Origin: Rhizobacter sp964253025
GTDB taxonomy: Bacteria; Pseudomonadota; Gammaproteobacteria; Burkholderiales; Burkholderiaceae_C
Length of the DNA stretch: 64,000 bases
Assembly: GCF_964253025.1 (NCBI RefSeq)
Contig: NZ_CAXUQC020000001.1
Coordinates: forward strand, 372,001-436,000
Direction: 5' to 3'
Numbering within the stretch: the stretch's first letter is position 1; every line of letters starts with the position of its first letter. Below the pieces are notes generated by a model. That model was not told where the DNA came from. It did no database searches and saw nothing but the letters and a program-made list of their open reading frames with translations. The position numbers and the translations under genes were made by a program. This document shows positions 59,898 to 64,000 of this stretch, in pieces.

Positions 59898-60794
59898 ATG
59901 ATGTCCACCGTGATCCCCGCAAGCTCGGCCTCCATCATCAACCCCTTCCGTCATTACACGGAGGACGATGCCGTCACCATTCGGGGGCGCCGCCTCGTGC
60001 TGGCCGACCTGGTCTCGCCCCAACTCTTCGACGCCGGGTACATCGCCGCGCTCACGCAGCGTGTCGCTGATGCTCGTCCGTTCCGATACCTGAATGAGGA
60101 AGGCTGGTTCAACCCGGTACTCTTGGAACTTGCGAGAGAAGAATTTACCGATGCCGGTACGGCTGGGTGGACCGAATGGGCGGGACGGCATCAGCACACC
60201 TTCCGTTCGCCACAGAAGATGCCCTTCGGTCCGGCAACCTTCCTCTATTTCAGCCTGGTGAATTCCGGCTGGTTCACGGACATCCTGTCCACGGTGATGG
60301 GTGTGCCCGACCTCATCACGGACGCCCAGTTGTACGGCGGCGGTCTGCACGAGTCGCGCAACGGCGGACGCTTCGGCATCCACCGCGACTTCGATCGCCA
60401 TCCCCGCACGCGGCTCAACAATGAGCTGTCCATGATGACGTACCTGAACAAGGACTGGAATCCGGCCTGGGGCGGCGCCCTGGAGCTGTGGGACGAGCAT
60501 CAGAAGGCATGCGTGCTGTCCATTGAACCCGACTTCAACCGAACCGTCGTGCTCTGTCACGGTCCGACCAGCTTCCACGGTCATCCTCACCCGCTCCGGA
60601 TGCCCGAGGGTGTCACCCGCCGGTCGCTGTCGAGCTATTACTTCAGCAACCCGGAGGAGGCCGTCGCCACGGTCGAGCCACCGCAATCGACGGTATTCCT
60701 GTTGATTGAACGGCAGGAGATGCTGCGCGAGGCGGTTCGCAACGTGGCCCCGCCCATCCTGCTCAAGTTTCTGAAGCGGGCCATGGGGCGCTGA
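59898..60794 (+). CDS. 2-oxoglutarate/Fe(II)-dependent oxygenase (prolyl-hydroxylase-type)
   Basis: About 298 residues. The start is uncertain: Mets occur at 59826, 59898 and 59901, and MMSTVIPASSASIINPFRHY is preferred because the residues before it look non-coding. The double-stranded beta-helix motif His-x-Asp is in FGIHRDFDRHP, the distal His in SFHGHPHPL, and the 2-oxoglutarate-binding Arg in TRRSLSSYYFS, with GGALELWD between. Such enzymes hydroxylate proteins or small molecules; the substrate here is unknown. The gene lies 101 bp after nagZ and ends at a strong bidirectional terminator shared with rne. Confidence 0.8.
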   Translation: MMSTVIPASSASIINPFRHYTEDDAVTIRGRRLVLADLVSPQLFDAGYIAALTQRVADARPFRYLNEEGWFNPVLLELAREEFTDAGTAGWTEWAGRHQHTFRSPQKMPFGPATFLYFSLVNSGWFTDILSTVMGVPDLITDAQLYGGGLHESRNGGRFGIHRDFDRHPRTRLNNELSMMTYLNKDWNPAWGGALELWDEHQKACVLSIEPDFNRTVVLCHGPTSFHGHPHPLRMPEGVTRRSLSSYYFSNPEEAVATVEPPQSTVFLLIERQEMLREAVRNVAPPILLKFLKRAMGR

Positions 60795-60822
60795 ACGGCG
60801 CCAGGCCTGGCGGTCACCGGCC

Positions 60823-60862
60823 CCATGAAAAACGGCGCACCGAGGTGCGCCGTTTTTCATGG
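60823..60862. terminator. Bidirectional intrinsic terminator between the oxygenase gene and rne
   Basis: A 19-bp perfect palindromic stem (60823-60841 with 60844-60862) carries an A-tract on one side and a T-tract on the other (CGTTTTTCATGG), so it terminates both convergent transcripts. It is the strongest hairpin seen in the window. Confidence 0.9.
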
Positions 60863-60898
60863 AGGAAGGCCCTCTCAGGCCTTCCCGCCGAGGAGCCC

Positions 60899-63800
60899 TC
60901 AGGGCGTGTCGAACGGCAGCTTGACCTGCGCCAGGTCCTTGCGGGTCTCGACCAGCACCAGCGGGCCTTCGTCCACCACGACCGGGGGCTTGATCTCGCG
61001 CGGCACATGAACCGGCTTCGGCTCGCTCGCCATTGCTTCCTGTGCGGCGCGGATCTTCGCTTCGTCGGAGTTGACCCACTGCAGGCCGAGGTCGCGCGTC
61101 ACGGCTTCCAGCTCGGCAATCGGCAAGACGTAGCTCGCCGCTGCAGGAGCCTGGGCCATGGCGGGTGACGGCGCCGCGACCGGCAAGGTTGCTGCGGTCG
61201 GCACTGCTCGCGGTGCAGGGGCTGCCTCGGCAGCCTCCATCCGCGGGGCCACTTCGGCGACCGGCGCGAACGTCGGTGCCACCACGGAGGTGGGCGCGGA
61301 CGGTGCCTCGAAGGACGGGGCGATCGCGTCATCCGAACGGGCCTGCAAAGGCAGCTCGGCTTCGGCCAGCGTGTCGGCCACGACCGGGCGCGTCAGCTCG
61401 GAGGCCACGTCGCCGGTGGATTCCAGCGTTGCAAGCACGTCCGACCCGTTCTCTTCGTTGCGGCGCTGGCGACCACGGCCGCGGTTGCGGCGGCGACCCT
61501 CGCGTTCGGCGGGTTCCGTGCTGCCATCCTCTGAGCTCGGTGCGTCCGCCGGAGAGGCCGGGGCAAGTTCGGCATCGGTGCCTGCCGCCACCGGCAACAG
61601 CGCTTCGGCGCCTTCGGCCAGCTCGCCGCCTTCCGCGCCTTCGGTCACTTCAGCGCTGCGCGTCTCATCCCGGTCGCGTCCACGACCGCCACGGCGATTG
61701 CGGCGGCGACCGGTGCGCTCACCGTTCTCGGCAGCGACCTCCGGCGTTTCGCCTCCCGGGATGGTGTCCACGAAGGCACGGACCTCCGCTGCGTCGTCGG
61801 CGGGTGCATCAACCATGGGTGCCACGCGCGGCTCGCGCTCGCTGCGCTGACCGCGACGGCCTTCACCGCGTTCGCCGCGCTCTGCACGTTCGCCACGCTC
61901 CGGCCGCTCCGCGCGCTCGGCACGGCCCTCGGCGCGGACTTCATCCGAACCCGTCGACACGGCGTCGACGCGCACGTCCTGCGTGCGAGCGCGGTCGCCG
62001 CGTTCGCCACGTTCAGGCCGCTCGCCTCGCTCGCCACGTTCAGCACGTTCACCACGCGGCGGCCGCGCATTCTCGGTGCCGGCCTCGAGTGCCTGCGTCT
62101 CGCTGCGCTCACCGCGGCGACCGCCTCGACTTTCGTTGCGACCTTCGTTGCGACCTTCGGTCCGACCTTCCGGGCGGCCCTCGCCTCGGCCCTCGGCCCG
62201 GCCTTCTGCGCGGCCTTCGCCGCGGTCCGCGCGCTCGCCGCGTTCACCACGGCCGGCTCGGTCACCATCGCGCTTGCCGTCGCGTCCACCGCGCCCGCCG
62301 TTGCGGTTGCCGCGGGCGTTGCGGTCGCCTCGGCCCTCGCGACCTTCACGGGTTTCAGCGGGTGCCGCCGGAGCGGCTGCTGGTGCGGGTGCCGCCACGG
62401 GTTCCGCGCCACCGCCGAACAGGTTCTTGAGCCAACCGAAGAAACCGCCGGACGCCGGAGCAGGGGCCGGTGCCGCGACCGGTGCTGCGGCGACCGGGGC
62501 CGCCACAGGAGCCGGTTCGGGCTTGGGTTCGGCGATGGGCGCCGGGGTGTCAGGCAGGATGCCCTTGATGACCGGTTCCTGCTTGGCCTTGAACTTCTCG
62601 CGCCGGGTGATGCCGACTTCGTCGTCCGGCTCCTCGATCATCGAGTAGCTGACCTGGAGGTTCTCCAGGCGCGGATCATCGTGGCGCAGGCGCTCGAGCC
62701 GGTAGTTCGGCGTGTCGAGGTGCTTGTTGGGCACGAGCAGCACGGTGATGCGCTGCTTGAGTTCGATCTTGGCGATCTCGGTGCGCTTCTCGTTGAGCAG
62801 GAAGGAGGTAACTTCCACCGGGACCTGCACGTGCACGGCGGCGGTGTTCTCCTTCATCGATTCTTCCTGCACCATGCGCAGGATCTGCAGCGCGCTGGAT
62901 TCGGTATCGCGGATGTGGCCGGTGCCGTTGCAGCGCGGGCAGGTGATGTGGCTGCCTTCCGACAGGGCCGGGCGCAGGCGCTGGCGGCTGAGTTCGAGCA
63001 GGCCGAACTTGCTGATCGAGCTGAACTGCACGCGGGCGCGGTCCTGGCGCAGGGCGTCGCGCAGGCGGTTTTCCACGTCGCGGCGGTTCTTCGACTCTTC
63101 CATGTCGATGAAGTCGACGACGATCAGGCCGCCCAGGTCGCGCAGGCGCATCTGCCGTGCGATCTCGTCGGCGGCTTCGAGGTTGGTGCGGGTGGCCGTC
63201 TCCTCGATGTCGCTGCCGCGGGTGGAGCGCGCCGAGTTGACGTCGACCGAGACCAGCGCCTCGGTGTGGTCGATCACGATCGCGCCGCCCGAGGGCAGGT
63301 TCACCGTGCGGGAGAACGCCGTCTCGATCTGGTGCTCGATCTGGAAGCGGCTGAAGAGCGGCGCGTCGTCACGGTAGCGTTTGACCTTGGATGCCGACTC
63401 GGGCATCACGTGGCTCATGAACTGCTGGGCCTGGTCGTAGATGTCGTCGGTGTCGATCAGGATCTCGCCGACGTCGGCGGTGAAGTAGTCGCGGATCGCT
63501 CGGATCACGAGCGACGATTCCTGGTAGATCAGGAAGGCGCCCTTGCCAGCCTGTGCAGCGCCGTCGATGGCCTTCCACAGGGTGAGCATGTAGTTCAGGT
63601 CCCACTGCAGCTCGTTCGCCGTGCGTCCGATGCCGGCGGTGCGGGCAATCAGGCTCATGCCCTTCGGGTACTCGAGCTGGTCGAGGTTTTCCTTGAGCTC
63701 CTCGCGGTCCTCCCCCTCGATGCGGCGCGACACGCCACCGCCCCGCGGGTTGTTCGGCATCAGCACCAGGTAGCGGCCGGCCAGCGAGATGAAGGTGGTG

Positions 63801-64000
63801 AGGGCGGCACCCTTGTTGCCGCGCTCTTCCTTCTCGACCTGCACGAGCAGCTGGTCGCCTTCCTTGATGACGTCCTGGATGCGCGCGTTGCGCACGTCCG
63901 CGCCTTCGCGGAAGTAGTTGCGGGAGATTTCCTTGAACGGCAGGAAGCCGTGGCGGTCTTCGCCGTAGTCGACGAAGCAGGCCTCGAGCGAGGGCTCGAC
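60899..64000 (-). CDS. rne: Ribonuclease E, start outside the window
   Basis: At least 1033 codons; the gene is open at the right edge and lacks its N-terminus. The S1 domain is partly present (EACFVDYGEDRHGFLPFKEI), followed by the DNase I-like catalytic region (SVDVNSARSTRG and LGGLIVVDFIDM, with the metal-binding aspartates) and the zinc-link CPRCNGTGHI. A very long disordered C-terminal arm follows, rich in Arg/Glu/Gly, then Ala/Pro-rich segments. RNase E starts mRNA decay and processes rRNA and tRNA; the arm would bind RNA and degradosome partners. Confidence 0.95.
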   Translation of the reverse strand, partial: VEPSLEACFVDYGEDRHGFLPFKEISRNYFREGADVRNARIQDVIKEGDQLLVQVEKEERGNKGAALTTFISLAGRYLVLMPNNPRGGGVSRRIEGEDREELKENLDQLEYPKGMSLIARTAGIGRTANELQWDLNYMLTLWKAIDGAAQAGKGAFLIYQESSLVIRAIRDYFTADVGEILIDTDDIYDQAQQFMSHVMPESASKVKRYRDDAPLFSRFQIEHQIETAFSRTVNLPSGGAIVIDHTEALVSVDVNSARSTRGSDIEETATRTNLEAADEIARQMRLRDLGGLIVVDFIDMEESKNRRDVENRLRDALRQDRARVQFSSISKFGLLELSRQRLRPALSEGSHITCPRCNGTGHIRDTESSALQILRMVQEESMKENTAAVHVQVPVEVTSFLLNEKRTEIAKIELKQRITVLLVPNKHLDTPNYRLERLRHDDPRLENLQVSYSMIEEPDDEVGITRREKFKAKQEPVIKGILPDTPAPIAEPKPEPAPVAAPVAAAPVAAPAPAPASGGFFGWLKNLFGGGAEPVAAPAPAAAPAAPAETREGREGRGDRNARGNRNGGRGGRDGKRDGDRAGRGERGERADRGEGRAEGRAEGRGEGRPEGRTEGRNEGRNESRGGRRGERSETQALEAGTENARPPRGERAERGERGERPERGERGDRARTQDVRVDAVSTGSDEVRAEGRAERAERPERGERAERGERGEGRRGQRSEREPRVAPMVDAPADDAAEVRAFVDTIPGGETPEVAAENGERTGRRRNRRGGRGRDRDETRSAEVTEGAEGGELAEGAEALLPVAAGTDAELAPASPADAPSSEDGSTEPAEREGRRRNRGRGRQRRNEENGSDVLATLESTGDVASELTRPVVADTLAEAELPLQARSDDAIAPSFEAPSAPTSVVAPTFAPVAEVAPRMEAAEAAPAPRAVPTAATLPVAAPSPAMAQAPAAASYVLPIAELEAVTRDLGLQWVNSDEAKIRAAQEAMASEPKPVHVPREIKPPVVVDEGPLVLVETRKDLAQVKLPFDTP
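61830..62340 (-). repeat. Arg/Gly/Glu-rich repeat tract in rne
   Basis: About 500 bp encode degenerate repeats of GER, AER and PER (such as RGERGERPERGERGDR and AEGRAEGRGEGRPEGR). The low-complexity RGE repeats form an RNA-binding arm in many betaproteobacterial RNase E proteins, and the tract length probably varies between strains. Confidence 0.85.

Noticed and set aside
61830..62340. Direct-repeat tract as a CRISPR array
   Set aside because: The repeats are short, degenerate and in frame within rne. They encode Arg/Glu/Gly and lack spacers of uniform length.

Overview
This window reads as a chromosomal segment of a high-GC betaproteobacterium of the order Burkholderiales, most likely the Rubrivivax/Leptothrix/Ideonella group (Sphaerotilaceae). 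The assignment is inferred from gene content and order: yceD-rpmF-plsX-fabH-fabD-fabG-acpP-fabF, then rpoE-mucA-mucB-mucD, lepA-lepB-DUF4845-rnc-era-recO-pdxJ-acpS-nagZ, and an RNase E with a long arginine-rich tail. No tRNA, rRNA, CRISPR array, transposase or phage gene was seen.

Bases 1-37167 are a large surface-polysaccharide (O-antigen or capsule type) locus. The left part (1-7360, + strand, very GC-rich) has the end of a WbpD/WlbB-like acetyltransferase, a WbpE/WlbC-like aminotransferase, a Wzx-type flippase, a hexapeptide acyltransferase, two GT4 glycosyltransferases, a methyltransferase and a second aminotransferase. Next come an unusual fusion of an initiating sugar-phosphate transferase with the membrane/Rossmann half of a WbpM-type protein (7368-8783) and, on the other strand, a complete WbpM/PglF-type 4,6-dehydratase (9061-11004).

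From 11318 to 29140 (+ strand, visibly lower GC, mostly overlapping genes) lie an HpcH/HpaI aldolase, a MurJ-like flippase, a second initiating transferase, an asparagine-synthetase-like amidotransferase, an O-acyltransferase, a candidate polymerase and a GT-B protein. They are followed by an N-acetyl-sugar amidotransferase with its own HisF/HisH pair, and by a nonulosonic-acid (legionaminic-type) block: Gfo/Idh oxidoreductase, CMP-sugar synthetase, SDR, NeuB, NeuC, NeuD and an aminotransferase carrying an N-terminal CBS pair. Together these could make a CMP-activated diamino nonulosonate, with the WbpG/HisF/HisH set adding an acetamidino group. A lipoprotein with a beta-propeller-like body and a gene-poor spacer follow. 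On the - strand, 31145-37167 encodes rmlBDAC plus a 3,4-ketoisomerase, an acetyltransferase and an aminotransferase for dTDP-Fuc3NAc or dTDP-Qui3NAc, together with dTDP-L-rhamnose.

Bases 37266-64000 are conserved housekeeping genes: a DEAD-box helicase, a tetrapyrrole-methylase-family methyltransferase with maf, the fatty-acid operon, a YgfX-like membrane protein, the sigma-E/MucABD envelope-stress operon, the lepA-to-nagZ operon, a 2-oxoglutarate oxygenase, and rne running off the right edge. The 553-bp spacer between mucD and lepA is the most information-rich non-coding stretch. It has a cluster of DnaA-box-like 9-mers, one matching the consensus exactly, and a promoter-plus-two-hairpin-plus-terminator unit that looks like a ~64-nt small RNA or attenuator.

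The most unusual observations are the reversed-order transferase/WbpM fusion, the CBS-aminotransferase fusion, substitutions in two nonulosonate-block enzymes (HisF D130E and CMP-synthetase K-to-V), the apparent cassette boundaries inside aminotransferase genes, and the mucD-lepA intergenic RNA candidate.
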